Positions 13,201 to 27,600 of a stretch of DNA of 64,000 nucleotides are shown one piece after another. The stretch is from Siphlonurus alternatus (Eukaryota; Arthropoda; Insecta; Ephemeroptera; Siphlonuridae), in contig OX463778.1 of assembly GCA_949825025.1 (NCBI GenBank), positions 50,554,829-50,618,828 of the forward strand, in the 5' to 3' direction. The position numbers and the translations under genes were made by a program. The notes beneath the pieces are model-generated. The model searched no databases. It saw only the letters and a program-made list of their open reading frames with translations, and was not told where the DNA came from. Positions within the stretch are counted from its first letter, which is position 1, and each line of letters starts with the position of its first letter.

Positions 13201-16200
13201 TGTTTCATGGCATTATAACAGGCTCAAACATGGTAATTTTATTTCTCTTACTGTCGTAAGAGATGGGGAGCCTATACACATTTATCGCAATGACGCTGCA
13301 GAGCAAATTTAGCACTCTATGCAGCGTCGCTTCTAGTTTATCAGCATGCACGGATAAAAATTAACAATCACTCAAGTCACAAGGACACAAGGGGTAGCTA
13401 TTGAAAGCTATAACGATATTACCATACAATTTTGGCATTCTGTAAAAATTCAGTTTATTAAGGGTAAGGTAACACGAAACAGCTGATCGACGTAGTCCCA
13501 TTTGATTAACATGTAAACCTTAGCAACCCCATAATAATTCTGATTTTTTTTTTTTTTTTTTTTTTTTAGAGACAACCCTTGTTTTTAAGTTTTCAGTATA
13601 GGGCTTTCTCATGAAGAGCTAAACTAAAAAATTAATTTAAAAAAATCAACTCGATTGAAATTTTTTTCTGCAACTTCTTGGTATACTAAGAACAGTAAAG
13701 ACTGTCTATATATATAAAAAAAATAATTATTATGAATATGCTATATAAGGTTTACACGCTAATAAAATGGGACTACGTCGATCAGCTGTTTCGTGTTACC
13801 TTACCCTTAATATAGCAAAACTTGACAAGCAGTTGATTTTTTTTAACAACATCAACTATAGGCCTGTTCGTAAACCCTGCTCGGTGTACACTTTTACACC
13901 GTTTTCTTACACCAGCGCAGAGGGTGGTGTAGGGAGTGCAGTGCAAATGACGTCACGATTTTTGTTCGTAAACTTGCTCAGAGTACACCGAGCAGGGTTT
14001 ACGAACAGACCTATCAAACACACATGAGAATGTGACGTTATAACAAAATTCATATTTATTTATACTAATCCAGTATGAAGCATTATCATCATAAAAGGTG
14101 TGAAAGTTTGCCCATGCATATGCAAATTAAGAAAATAAGCAACAGAAATAATTCCATGTCAATTAAAACATTACATATGTAAATTGGGAAATAAAAGCTT
14201 GAACGTTTGCAAATAACTTTTACCAATCAATGGAACCTAAGGCTCTAAATAGCACTAGCAATTTTACAAGAATATGAAATAATTATGTAGATGGGCTGCT
14301 ATAAAAACTCATTAATAGTTTTAATCTACTTTCAATTTCATTAGTTCCGTATAAAGCGACACGTCAATCACGCGAGCGAGGGGAGGGATGTGACGCGGCA
14401 ACGTGGTTGTGGAGTACAGATTAAAGGGCTAGCTGCTGCCTCCACATGCGGGTCTAGGATAGGCCAGCAAGAATAAAGTCTGCGCCACGATAGATAAAAG
14501 TAGAGGTAGATATACCGAGACCCGTGTCAGCCATGCAAGTTACTGCAAAACTAATACGATGAGCAAATATCTCGAACATAAATTTTTACGAAAATAAAAT
14601 TTTAATACTTTGTGCTTGTTGCATCTTTAACTGATTTGTGCAATCATTATATTGATGTGGCTGATAAAAGGCGTACACAAATATAAATTATATACCGTGC
14701 ATTGCAACACACATTCAGCAATAACGCTCGTCTTCCCAAAATTCCTGAATTTTGCCTTTCCTTTTGCATTGAATGTCAAACGATAATACGATAATAATAT
14801 GATGCATATTTGATGTGATGAGCAGTCTGTTGTTGCATTGCGCGTTCAAGTGCTGGTCATTTAAACGGTGACTCCTGCCATAGTTGAAGCATTAAAAAGT
14901 GCAGTTTCCAAACTCATTGTAAATAATATTAGTAAACAAACAAATAAAAATTAAATGGAAGGGGGTGCGTTAGAAAGTTGGCATCAGAAATTCACGAAGT
15001 ACATAAAATCTTATATAATAAATTATTTGCCTTTCAAAAGAACGTTCTCTGCTGCTACATGTCTAACCTATTAATATTCCTGAAGCAAGATTGGGCACGG
15101 GTGCACGATGCTGAGATTTCGCATTTTTAGCCCGTACTACCTGCACATCTACGAGCCGTGGCTGGCAGGCCAAGCAGCAAGGTAAGGTGAGGAGAAGGCA
15201 GGCAGGCCGGCAGCAGGAGGCGGAGGCAAAGGTTCTTTATCTCCTGCCGCGGCGGTCCTCCGAGGCTTCGCATTCCAGCCACGTGATCTTCAACAGCACA
15301 CGAGGAGAACGCTTTGCACCTTGCTCAGATTGTTATACTTCCTATCAATCTTCAGACACCTTGATATTTGTACATAGTTTAAACAACTTTGTTTCACTAA
15401 TCAATCGAAGCACTTATTCATTTTGGGTAATAATTCTTATAGTAAAAATAGTACAGCATTTAATGAATTTAATCAAGTCTCTGTCTAAAAATAAACTGTT
15501 TTCACTATATTATCACGCATGCAGGAAGAGGTTAATTGTAAGACCAAAATTAATTACGATTGAAAGAAAGGGACAACAAAAGTTGTTTACTTAATTTTTT
15601 ATTACAGCGCCTGCGTCCGAAACAAGTTATGCAACTTTAACTACAGGCGAGACATACAGGCTGCATATCCACGCACCAAAAGTCCCCCTCCCCCCTGAGG
15701 GGTTTCATGTTTTGATATTTGGCTTGTACTATATTGTGAGAAATTGAACTGAAATTATCTCTTTCCAGCTGTCAGATTTGATAATATCAACGAAAAAGAC
15801 TAGTTTCATATTTTGCAAATCTGTATTTACCAATTTCAATAATTATATACACAGAGTATTTGGTTGTCATGGTAACGTCTATGCATGTTATCTATCAAGG
15901 ACTAAAAAGTTATCATCCAAGTATGCACGACAATGGGCCGTGGCCATGACAATAAACTACTTGATGTGATAATAACTGCGAATGTTGCGTGTGAAAAATT
16001 AGACATTGAACTCGGTTGCTGGGTCGTTATAGATTGGAATGGCAGACCTTGTCCGTATTTGCTATTTATATTTGAATGACCCCAATTCATAAAAATAGTG
16101 TTGAATGAGTATGGAGGTACCGAGAGCAATATTTGGCGTTACTAGAGCTAGAAGGGCGACTAAGTAGAGGGAGGGGGTGCAATGTAAGCAGGGCCCCATC

Positions 16201-19200
16201 TGTTCACCGCCTCACCACAACATTGATCGCGGCAGACTGAGGCGGCGGGGGGAGGGGAGATAGTCACGGAGGGAGGGGAGGGAAGAGACCGCGGCTGGCT
16301 GGCTGGCGGACGGAGGAAGGAGGTGAACGGACCGTCCAAGGTCGGCGCTCGCTCCGCTCCTGCTGTTCCGCTGCCTCCTCGACGTGGGGCATGGCGAGCC
16401 GCGAGAAGAGGATGGCTAGCCCCCTCCCTTCCCCCCAAAACCGCGCTCACAGATGATCAGCACGAGCTCGAGCAGCAGCACAGCTGGAATCGGCGACGAG
16501 ACGAAACACATAACACCAACCAACGCGATGCCAGACACACAGACGAAACGAACCGCGAGAGGAGACTAGCAAAATAAACGTCAACCGACGATCGCTCGCA
16601 GTTTCTTGGTCCGTGCTCTCTTCAGCCTCCACCTCTCGAACCTTTCAATCACCGAAATAAGTTACTTTGATAACAACAAACGTTTACATCATCATCAAAA
16701 GAACTATCAGAGAAATTAATGTACTGCAGCTTTGGGAATAAAAAAATAAATGACGGGAGAACTTGGTCTGGGTCATCGTGCATGGAAATATTTGGCAATC
16801 CGGTGCGGTGCTAGCGTTTCAGATTGCGGCTCACGACTCTACGTAACAGACCGCTGTTCGGCCGGAAATGCCTGGGGTTCCCACCTACCTGTCCACTGCC
16901 CACGCCATTTCATTGAACCGTTGAACCGAGCAAGAAGCACCAACCCAATCCCAACAGCTGTACCAGAGATTATTCATTCTTTTTATTTGCCATCAAACTT
17001 TTTATCGGGGGATTTTTTTTTAAGAGGAAAAAATAAATACGTTTAATAATTAAATTATGCAATGTAGTCCACGGATAGTAAAGGGACGTAAGATAAGGTG
17101 TAAATCGATATGAAGGGTTGGTTTGCGACTGACTTAGGTTTCAGTTGCAGTGTTTCACGCGCCACACCGTAATTTAATATGATGGAAGCGAGCGTTCGTA
17201 AATCAGCCGGCTGCGGCACGTATGCTCTGCAGTCTGCACCGAGGGGCGGTGCGAGGTGCATGCACTGCCACATGCAGTACGTCTCAGGCGCGCGTATCTA
17301 CGCCGCAGTGCAGGGCCACTGACCTCCAGCACAGACAGTCGGCAACTGCCCTATAAATAGCACCCCAGTGCAGCTACAGTACAGTAAATACCTGATCATG
17401 CATGCAGTACGGTACGTGTTCTTTTAGCCAACAGCTATTTTCAAATATTATTTATTGACACAAACACGAGCCCTCAAAATATGACTTGAAGCATATTATA
17501 TTATACATATATTATCCAGTATCGAATAAATTTTCATTAGCGCTGAGAAACAGATTTTCTGAATGTTCCCTGACTGCAGAGATGGTTCATCTTATTTTTT
17601 ATTCATGAATCGATTTAATCGATTATATATATTACATGCATTACCAACAGAACTATACTATACAATGATTAATTTTTAGTAAATTAGTTGCGATTAATTT
17701 ATTTTTAATTTTTATTGTTACGCTTCAAATGTTCTTTTTAACAGCAATTGGACGTTTATACTACACCGATCAATTTAATTAGAATGTCAACATTATACAT
17801 AGCAATGTGCAATGTTGACAGTGCTTGCTGCAAGTGCGCTGGCCGAGGTCGCACTGAGATAGTGGGGGTCTTCATGTGTGTGCGCACGGAGGGTTCAATG
17901 ACAGCTGGGTGCAGATAATGCAAGCAGCTTATCTGCCGAGTCTAGTCAGCCCTGGCACGCTCGAGTGGCGCCTAAGCAGCAGCATGGAGACGGCGCCTTC
18001 ACCGCCGCGAGGCGCCAAAGACGTGCAATTTCCGCTAGTCGCTCGAAACCGTTTATCGAGTTGTGTTCCGAGAACCAAACACCTCTAGATTTTCCTGCCA
18101 CTTTACTGATTACAATATTTATGACGTTATACCAAACATACAACGTACTCAATAAGCAAACGAGATATAATATTCCAAATCTATAACGTTGTTTAACAAA
18201 ATGTCGAAATCAAACGACAAAGACTATATTATATATTATTTTATATATACATAAACGTCGATATGCTGTACGTAGTATTAAAATTAAATATTATAATATA
18301 CAGAACTTGTAGAAGCATCAGGAATTCACAAGGAATATACCACGGAATACCACCATCAATATAATAGATCAATATTATAATTATTACATGGAACACTCAT
18401 GGACACATTATAATTATTAAAATTGTGACTATATAACTTATATTGATACAGACTTCAAAATTTCTTTACTTGCTAGCTGTAAACTTAAAACCATCAGTTA
18501 TACATGTAGATATATACTGATTAATTAAATGGTGCAATACTTAAAGAATACCAATATCTTTGTCTATTTAAATAACGATTTCCGAGACGCCGCTCACGTC
18601 ATATTCATACATTAATATATTAAAGGTTCCCAAGAGGTGCTCCATTGATATAAGAAAAGGCACGAGTACTCACGCGTGTCGTTGAGGCTCGCTCATTCTG
18701 TCCGTCGTTCCTTACAACTACAAGGTTCGAAACGAGTCACGGCCCCCGGGACGTGCACGCCCCCAGCTGGGGCCAACACGTGGGGCCAACATGGCAGCGG
18801 CCGCAACAGCAGCTAGCCCACACCACAGTACCGTGTACTGTGGCCCACACTCGCGTCAGCTGGCTCGCCTACCGCCATGCAATTAACTTAACTACCCCAC
18901 TTTAAAAGCACGCTGAATTAAGGGTTAGACGTGGATAATAATTTATTTTAAACAACATAACTCCACGTCTAAACTTTTTTTTACTTGCGTTCAACATCAC
19001 GAACACCAAAAATAATTTATATAATGTATTTTATATATATTTATTTTAATGGGTAAAAGTCGTAAAAGGGTACATGCATGTGCAAAGTACATTCAAATCT
19101 GTATTATAAGATTTATATAGCAATATACACAGATATGCACGAATTAAACACATTTTAAAAATTAAAAATTCAATTAAATATATTGCGAATATAAAAACGA

Positions 19201-21620
19201 ATTCGTACCACAATTTTACGTCATGGAGTCATGTACTATATTTTCTTGGCAACTAATGCGAAGTGTTCCTATAAACAGATGTTTATCTATATATACATTA
19301 TCCAATCCATGCATTTTATCATATGCATGTGCAGTATAAAATACACGATAGATGTACGTAATTAACAACGAACAGGTATAACAACAAACAAAAAAAAAAA
19401 AACAGATTCATCACGTTTCATTTATCTAAGGATTGCTTAAATAAACAATTCGAAAGTCATGGGCCTTATGCCACCATGAGAAGAGATGCAGCAAACAGTG
19501 CATGCAGGTGCTCGACCCTCAATGTCGAGACCAAGAGAGGAAGGGGGTGTTGCAGCGTGAGGTCACGTCCAGCAAAACGACTAACACAGCTAGTGCACTA
19601 GCTGCCTCAGTGCAGTTGCATCAGCATGCACGTATCACGCGAGGAGGGGCGGACGTAGAGAGCTTTGACCTCAGCCTCCAGTAGCTCCAAGGTCACCTCT
19701 GCTGGTGCACTCACTACCTTCGCTATATCTTTATAGCAGCTGAGAGGACACATCGCCATTACACCTCACGAGGATCTTTTAATATAATACAAGCACGACG
19801 GAACTGAATAATGAGAAACGCAAAGATAAAAAAACACACAAAAACAACACAGTAAACTCTTACAAGTTTCTTACTACGGTAGTCACTTCTGTAATATTTT
19901 CATCTTTCTGTCTTTTACATGCATATTAAATGCTATTTTTAACATTGAAAAATTAGAAAGTTTTGACTTAAGTTTAATGAAACATGCATGAATGGTTTAG
20001 TTTGAAATGTATATTTATTATATATGCATATGCACGTTTAAAATAAAAATAAACTAACAAGTAATTAATTTAATTAATTAAATACCGAAATATAATCAGC
20101 TAATCAGCTTCATAAAGCAGGAAATTAACGAAAATAACAACAATTCCAAGGTTAAAAAGGTCATTCACGTTTTCCATACACTATGAAAGATCTACATCTA
20201 CACGGATAAAAATTTTTAATAGGAAAGGTCGGTAAAAGCGCCATTTACCAGCACGTTTGTAATATTTTACCGACATTGTTACAATGTATTCTGTAAAAAC
20301 TGAAGACAAAGGATTGTAAAATAGTTTTTAAAGAGTTTTGGTAAAAGTTTAACATTTTTGCTTTGCAATGCCATTTTTACCAACCTAAATCTGCGATTTT
20401 AGCACACTTCCTTTTTGCAACTTCAAACTTTGCAAATATAGCCCATTACATTCTTAAAATTTACCAACTTGTTTAAAGAGTGTTGGTAAAAGTTTAACAT
20501 TTCTGCTTTGCAATGCCATTTTTACCAACCTAAATCTGTGATTTTAGCATGCTTCCTTTTTGCAACTTCAAACTTTGCAAATATAGCCCATTACGTTCTT
20601 AAAATTTACCAACTTGGTTGTTTTATTCAAAAACGTCCGTTACATTTGAGCAAACTTCCTCACATTTTTGACGCGTCCTTTGTGAGTGAGGTTGTGCTGA
20701 AAGTTGGGCTACCGTGTTTAATACGTTTAATTTAAATAGTTCTTCAATACAATTAAGTAACGTCAAGATTTTTCGTCATTACTTCATCACCGTGAATATC
20801 ATATTAAGGTAAGCATAAAATCATTGTGTCAGTAACTCATATGATTATTTGATTGTATTTATCTCCTCGATTTCTCTTTCTGTGTCTCTCTGTCAGTATT
20901 TATTTTCTTAAATACATGTATCCTCTAGTGACTAGAGGATAATATTATGCATTTAAGAAAATAAATCCTAGTGCGAAGTGTTTTCGATTACTGTAAATAT
21001 GGCACTATGCAAATTATTAATATATTTTCTAAAAAATCATTCATGAATACCCTGCACCATTTAACATATATATAAATTTACCGAATCAATTCATACTAAT
21101 TTGCTGTATATTAATTATAATTATAAATAAATACATGGTATACGTGTTAAAAGAGGTTTAAACATTGGTTTATTAATTTTTCGCTTCAGTTGCTTTTAAA
21201 TTAAGTAACATATTATATATTGTATTTCGAGTATTTTCTCATGAATATTGCTTGTACCTTGTTAGCTCTAATAACGAATATTTACAGCAATGACGCGCCT
21301 ACCGAAGGTGTCTGGGTGCTGCAATGGACGATCGACTCATCATCGTGATGCATCCGCGATGCATCTCTGCATTATCACACCACGATTGGAAAAGTTATTC
21401 CTCAAACCCCAGCAGCTACTTCAACGAAAGGGAAGCCTCTTCACCCCAAAGGATTGGACTATCAACGGTCTGTGTACTGTAGCAATTTGACATTCATTCT
21501 CAGTGTTCGACTTAAAAGTTGAAAGTGATTCATAAAACTGAAGTGACTTTTATACAACTATTAACTGCTATTTTTAATTTTCATTCAAATCTCTTGATAC
21601 TTGCTTTTTTCTCTCTTGAA

Positions 21621-21681
<61 letters not shown>

Positions 21682-24600
21682 ACCTAATTTGTATGCTGTC
21701 GTAAATAAATAAAATGTGTTACATAATGTGAAACAAATTTGATGATACTTTTTTATTTATCAACAATCTTATATTCCATGATGACGTACTTAAGTTTATT
21801 TGAGTTAAATAGTGTAATAAAATATAATTAATTCTGGTATAGATCGAGAGTGATGTGTGAAATAATTTCACAAAGTAATTTTTATATATTAATTTATAAT
21901 TTTATATGCATTGTAATTTTTTTGTAATAATACTAATATTTTCTATCGATGTTACAGTGTATAATGTCATTTCATATTCATTATATTTCAATGTAAGCAA
22001 ATTATTAAACGTAAAATTTACAAGTTTGAAAATAGTAATAGCTACAAATAAGGGAGGCAAAATTTTACCCAATTAAAGAGTTAACTTTAGAGGATACAAG
22101 ACAGTAAAACTTGGGACATTAGGTCAGTAAAAAATACAAATAGCAAAATCAAGTCGGTAAAATTTTACACGTCTGAGTAGAATAGTTTTACTATTCGAAA
22201 TCTTTAATATTTTACCGACTTAATGTGTAGTTTCGTGTTAACTCATTAAGATTGTAGTTTTTACCGACCTGTTAGTATGATTTGAATTACAATGTTGGAT
22301 CAGGTGTTTTTACCGACTTACTTGGTTCATGGGTTTTAGCTCGAGCTAAGTCGGTAAAATTCTACCACCTCTTTGTGAGAATTTATTTCCGTGTACAGAA
22401 AATTTGCTTGCACTGCATGGGTGCGGAATCTTGTTATTTTTTTTTTATCTCAGCAATGATATATTTATAACAATCTTAAACATTAATTTAGCTCAGGTAT
22501 ATAACGAGATAGGAAAAGTCACGTTGTACATTATTATCGATTCATTATGCCAGAAATTATGTATTACATGGAGTTGTGTGAAAGTCATACATCAAACTGG
22601 TTACTGTGTGGTGTGATCAATAGCGCGTTAACATTCATTATATCCACCATGTATACATGTAACTTGGCTCACGGGCATGCACAATGTAAACGAAAGAAGT
22701 GATTTATTCCAATTTATGCATTAATTAACAGAAGATTACGAATGGCATATTTACAAGCGTAATTGGGTTACATTATATAATATGTAATAAAGTGTTAACA
22801 TTACCACAACTTATAATATAATAAAAAATTAGCAGCTAAATAAAATTTCCGCGCGGTTGAAATAATAATATCAAAGTATAAATTATATGTTATATTATTA
22901 TAACAATTAACTCTCCTTTTCAGATTAACTCAACTCAATAATGTTTTATTTATTTTTTATCCTATAGCTGGTACTTTCTGGAAAAATAAACTTAATAAGC
23001 CATTAAATTTGTGATACTCTGCACATTAATCGGTAAAGAGATTGATTAAATTTAATCGATGACTTGATCAACTGGTCAATAATTAAAGCCTTGTCTTGCG
23101 TGTCACTTCGAACGACCACGCCCTCCTCGTGACGTCACGCTGGTGTCAAGTGGCACACAGCAGATGGGGAAGGTCACGCCGAGACGAGCGCCCTCGTGCT
23201 ACGTACGGTCACGTGTCACCTCACGTCAACTAGAAAAAGCTCAACGACGCTCGCATCAAGTTTCAAGAAACCTAAAACTTGAGAGATTTTTGTAATGTAT
23301 GCATATTTTATAGCACGCACATCAGTTTACGTTACAATGTTTTTGTTGTGATTCGCTGCATGCATGCTCAATAAATTATGACAATATTGATGCTGCAGAT
23401 CAAAACAGTGTATGGATATAATTTACACATCATGCATTATTGAAAAAATTAAAATTATATTTTGCTTCCCATCAAATACATTCAATATTAATTTTGTTGC
23501 CTATTTTTTAACTAAATTTAGTATAGCTAGGAAACTTAAAAATTCATGAAATGTTTACAAATGAGGGACATTAGTTTTTTATAATTATAAAAGTTCGTAA
23601 AATTTAATAAAACATGACCCAAAAAAAAAACATCATTATTTGTGTTAAATTACTCTGTATGCTTGTGTTAAATGCGAGCTGTTAACTAAAGCCATATAAC
23701 AATTAATTGTATCGCGGTTGACGTCTTGAGGAGCAGGCGGTAGGCCAAGATGGGGGCTGGTATATAGTGAGCCACCTGTTGCGGAAGGCAGTCACCACCC
23801 AGGGGCCAGCGAGCACCTGCAGTGACCGCGGACGTCGTAGAGAGCACCTTGGCCGCCACCACACGGCGCACCGCAACACAAATATTACGATATGACAAAA
23901 TATATTATACAAGCCATGAGATTGCTTCGGAGAAAACAATGAATAAAATCAGGAAAACAATTTAAAAGTTAATGAAAGCTGAGTTTAGGAGAAGCAATAA
24001 ATTAACGTGTCAGTTAATACTTATATTTATATTTAAAATTTAATGTATTTTATATAAATTTTATAATATACATATGACAAAAAAAAAGAGTATTTTGCTG
24101 TACAACTTCTATAATTTAAATTTATATAATAAATTAAATTAAAAGGTGATACGTGTCATCAATGTATAAATTATATATATATCGCAGTCATCGTAAATAT
24201 GAAGCAGGAATTAAAGAGATGACGTAAAAACGTAAAAAACGCATTAGTGTCACTTATACTATATACAGCAGCTGCGTGCAACAAAATAATTACTTTTTTG
24301 CTCTGGTCTCATCATGGCGGAAAGTTCGCTAATCGCCGCCGCGGTGTTCACATAAGGCGGGGGACGACCAAGCTATTGCTCTTGATTGATAAGGATGTGT
24401 ACTCAACTGGTGTGAGCTTGCATAGGCTTATCTGTGTTACATCGGAGGCCAGGTATCATGAGCCTAGGTTACCTGAGGTCGCGTGGCCATCGCTCTTCTG
24501 TACGCTGCATGTATATTGCATCACTGCATGCATAGAGATGAAGACATTCAGAAAAAAAAAGATTGCAACAATCAATCTTATGTCTTCATTCTTTCTGATT

Positions 24601-27600
24601 TAAAATACCACCCAGGTTGTCACGAAGCAATTAATTACTTTACTGCAGTCTTGTTAGTAGAAATATCCACAAGTATTACAAAATTTACAAGTTCTCTGAG
24701 TATATACGTAATATTAATTATTATTAATAATATATTAATGCTCAATTACGATTTATTATAGAATGAAGACAAACGAGCTGTAAATAACGTATACAGCAAC
24801 TTGTGAGTAAAATATTGCAATGCGCCGAAGAGACAGATTCCTTTTTCTATAATATACATGAGGCATGAATAATAATTAATGTTTCATTACCCATTCTGTT
24901 AACAAACAAATCAGCCAAATTTTGACGAAATGCGTTTTGTTTACTAAAAATGACATTTAAAACAATGGGGAATTCTCCTACATTTATTTTAATTTTTTTT
25001 CAGATGCTCTATGCCTTGAAATTTAATGTCTCAAAACAAAAAAGTTTCAATCTTCAAAATTGGAGACAAGGGAATTTTTTAAAAATCTTCCTTCTTTTGA
25101 ATTTAGCGCCAAAACGTGACGTAGAAACTGCCTAGCAGGCAAAATTTTCCAGCAATAAATTTATATTTTCGATTATCACTCTTAAAATAAACTGATATTG
25201 GAGACAAAACTATTGATACTAGGGTAGAAAAACCCGCTGATTTCGATCGTGTTACTAAAATTTATAGCCTATCACTCCTTGACGCTCAAATTATGATATC
25301 AGGCAGTTGTTGTGTGTTAACTAGGGAGTTTCTACGTCACAATTTTCAGGTTTGCGCGCGGGTTGCATACTTTGCCCCTATTCTAATAATCCCTTCAGAG
25401 TCCCCAAATTTGAGTTTAAAAAGTTGAAACTTAAGTCAAACTTATTTTTAATATATAACCTATCATAATATAGTAGATAAATTAAAATTTAAGTTGGAAG
25501 AGAATTCCCCATTAGAAGGAAAAATTAGAGATCTATAAATCTCTATATCCTGCATGGTGTTTTAATATATTAACATTATATCTTGTTCAGCGATAATTTC
25601 ATCTACAGTATATAACGAGCACGCAGGAAATTTTGAAACATAATCAAGCTTGGGGTGGCAAAACCATAAAAATAGTTAAGTAAGACGTTAGGTACGAGCA
25701 CGCCAACAACAACTTATCACACGCGCATTACCGACGACGATCTCGCGTCGTGCGTGCTCTGGTGTACCGTGGGGGGACGTGATTTTATCGCCCAGCTAAC
25801 GTGTCAATGACAGGGAGGCACCACCGCGATAACAAACACAAACATTTCCGCTCCAATTTGGACCGGCGAAGGCAAGAGTTATAAATATATGCACGCTCTA
25901 ATAGGGTGGCGAGATGCAAGGACCAGGGCTCCACGCACAGGCAGCAGCAGCGGTGGTGGCTAAATACAGCAGGTAATATAAACGATGCAGACGTTGTCTC
26001 TATATATGCAAGGAGCTGGGTTATTCACAGACTAATGATTGCATTTAAGCGGAAACATTGCAGGGCGACATTTTTACTTCGTGCACAGATTCTCTCGCGT
26101 GTAACTTAAAAATGATACTAAGTTATCTTTAGATATAAAACGTATATAAAAAATTCCAGATTATCAAGAATTGAGTGCAGAGGTATACATGTGGATTTAA
26201 TACTTTCAATTTTTATTGTTTGAAAAAAGGTATTAAGAATGTGATCTGCAAGGATGTATATAATTAAATATATAGGTTGTATTAAATTTTAAAGATTTTT
26301 CAAATGCATGCGAAATTCAACTAATTAGCTCAGAGACAGAGACCTACAAATTAGATGAATTTATTCAAAAAAGTAACTGAGAATTCAGCCGACGAAAAAA
26401 AAAAAAAATGTATCACCATAGACAAAAGAATCACTTCAATAAAGCGGAATTTCCTTTAATTGTAATCAGCCAAGATATGAAAGAAATAATGATACAAACG
26501 ACGTCGTTTGATATTATGGCGAAGTGGCCCCCTATAGGCTGACTTCCCGCATGCCTCACTTCCGGAAAGCAGGCAAGCCAGCGAGTGCAGCAGGTGATAT
26601 AATCCCCCGCGCCGCCCGGTTGCAGCCACTGCACGTATGTGAGCCCCTCCCCCCCCCCCCGGGGGGGTCGAGTGGGCAGCTGTCAGGATGTGACGTCACC
26701 AGGCCGCCACTCCTCGTGAGCCGTGCACCTTTTTCATGATAGCGACGAGTGCAATAAAAGTAAATAATAACCATCAGCCTCCCCCTTTGCTTCCTTCGAT
26801 CATAATATAAGACGAGGAGGTAGTTTACATACGGCTGCTCGTAATAATAAGAGTAGGCCTTGACTATAGGCAGGATAAATCGTTTTAGTGGTCAGCCGCC
26901 GTGTAACAAGTGTCGCGTTTTTTATATTTCTTTTCAAATTGCTTTAATTAAAAATATATTTAAAAAAAAAATAGAGGCTTGTTACTAAAAAAAATTCACA
27001 ACTTAGCATGCATGCAGAACAATGTAATATATAGAAGTCAAAGTAACATTTCCGGATGCCGTGTGAAAATCACGATATGTACTGAAGATAAGATAAGGTG
27101 TCAAATAGTCGCCTGGTCCTGCAAATGGCCATTGTTGCTTACGGAAATGGCGACTGTCGGGATGTTTCTGATGACGATCACGCGGCGATTGAGGAGGGAG
27201 GCCTTGGCATGCACGGCTCCCGTCATCTCGAGTCAGTATATACGCCCCCGCATGCTCGAGGACGTGCTCTTCCTGCCCACCGCCCACGACAAGACACCTG
27301 CTTCTTCCAGGTTAGAATTCTCTAGCTGACGTAACACAACTTGGTATTATACATGGCACTGATCCTTTCAAAAACAGGAGTCAGTTATACCGCGCTGCAT
27401 GCAGTATTATATTTACAAAAAAAAACAAAATCAAACTTTTGGAGGATCAAAATACTACGTTCAGATGCTTTAATCTTAATTTAAAACTTTTAAATATAAA
27501 ATATGAGTCAATTCTGTGGCTGATAAGACGAGGAAATTTACAAGGAAATAAAAAACGTCATGCGCGAAAGTTCAGTTGATTGTTTCAAAGGAAGGACAAT

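Larger units (their letters stand above)
20199..22395. mobile_element. Possible 2.2-kb non-autonomous DNA transposon with TACACGGA ends
   Basis: The outer ends TACACGGATAAAAAT and (reverse complement at right) TACACGGAAATAAAT face each other. Subterminal GTCGGTAAAA words recur in both orientations near both ends (20229, 20268, 22154, 22214, 22262, 22310 and 22350 regions). If TA is the target site the ends are CACGG. It contains the 145-bp tandem repeat, a hairpin at 20899 and a (TA)n run. The short frame at 21290-21490 resembles nothing I recognise. Confidence 0.45.

Noticed and set aside
15130..15187. Plus-strand donor-like AGCAAG|GTAAGG suggesting a plus-strand exon
   Set aside because: No matching acceptor, open frame or downstream partner exon could be found; could be chance or a noncoding RNA.
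16160..16450. 96-codon minus-strand frame, Pro/Ser/Arg-rich, in a GC island
   Set aside because: Composition is that of translated GC-rich noncoding DNA, with overlapping frames on both strands of similar length and no conserved motif. The only interest is the ATG-donor pair noted at 16223.
17351..17390. TATAAATAG followed by an initiator-like CAGTA on the plus strand
   Set aside because: No plus-strand gene follows; an isolated TATA word in AT-rich DNA is weak evidence for a promoter.
26979..27329. 116-codon plus-strand frame
   Set aside because: Overlaps a 94-codon frame on the other strand and a second plus-strand frame; no motif is recognised.
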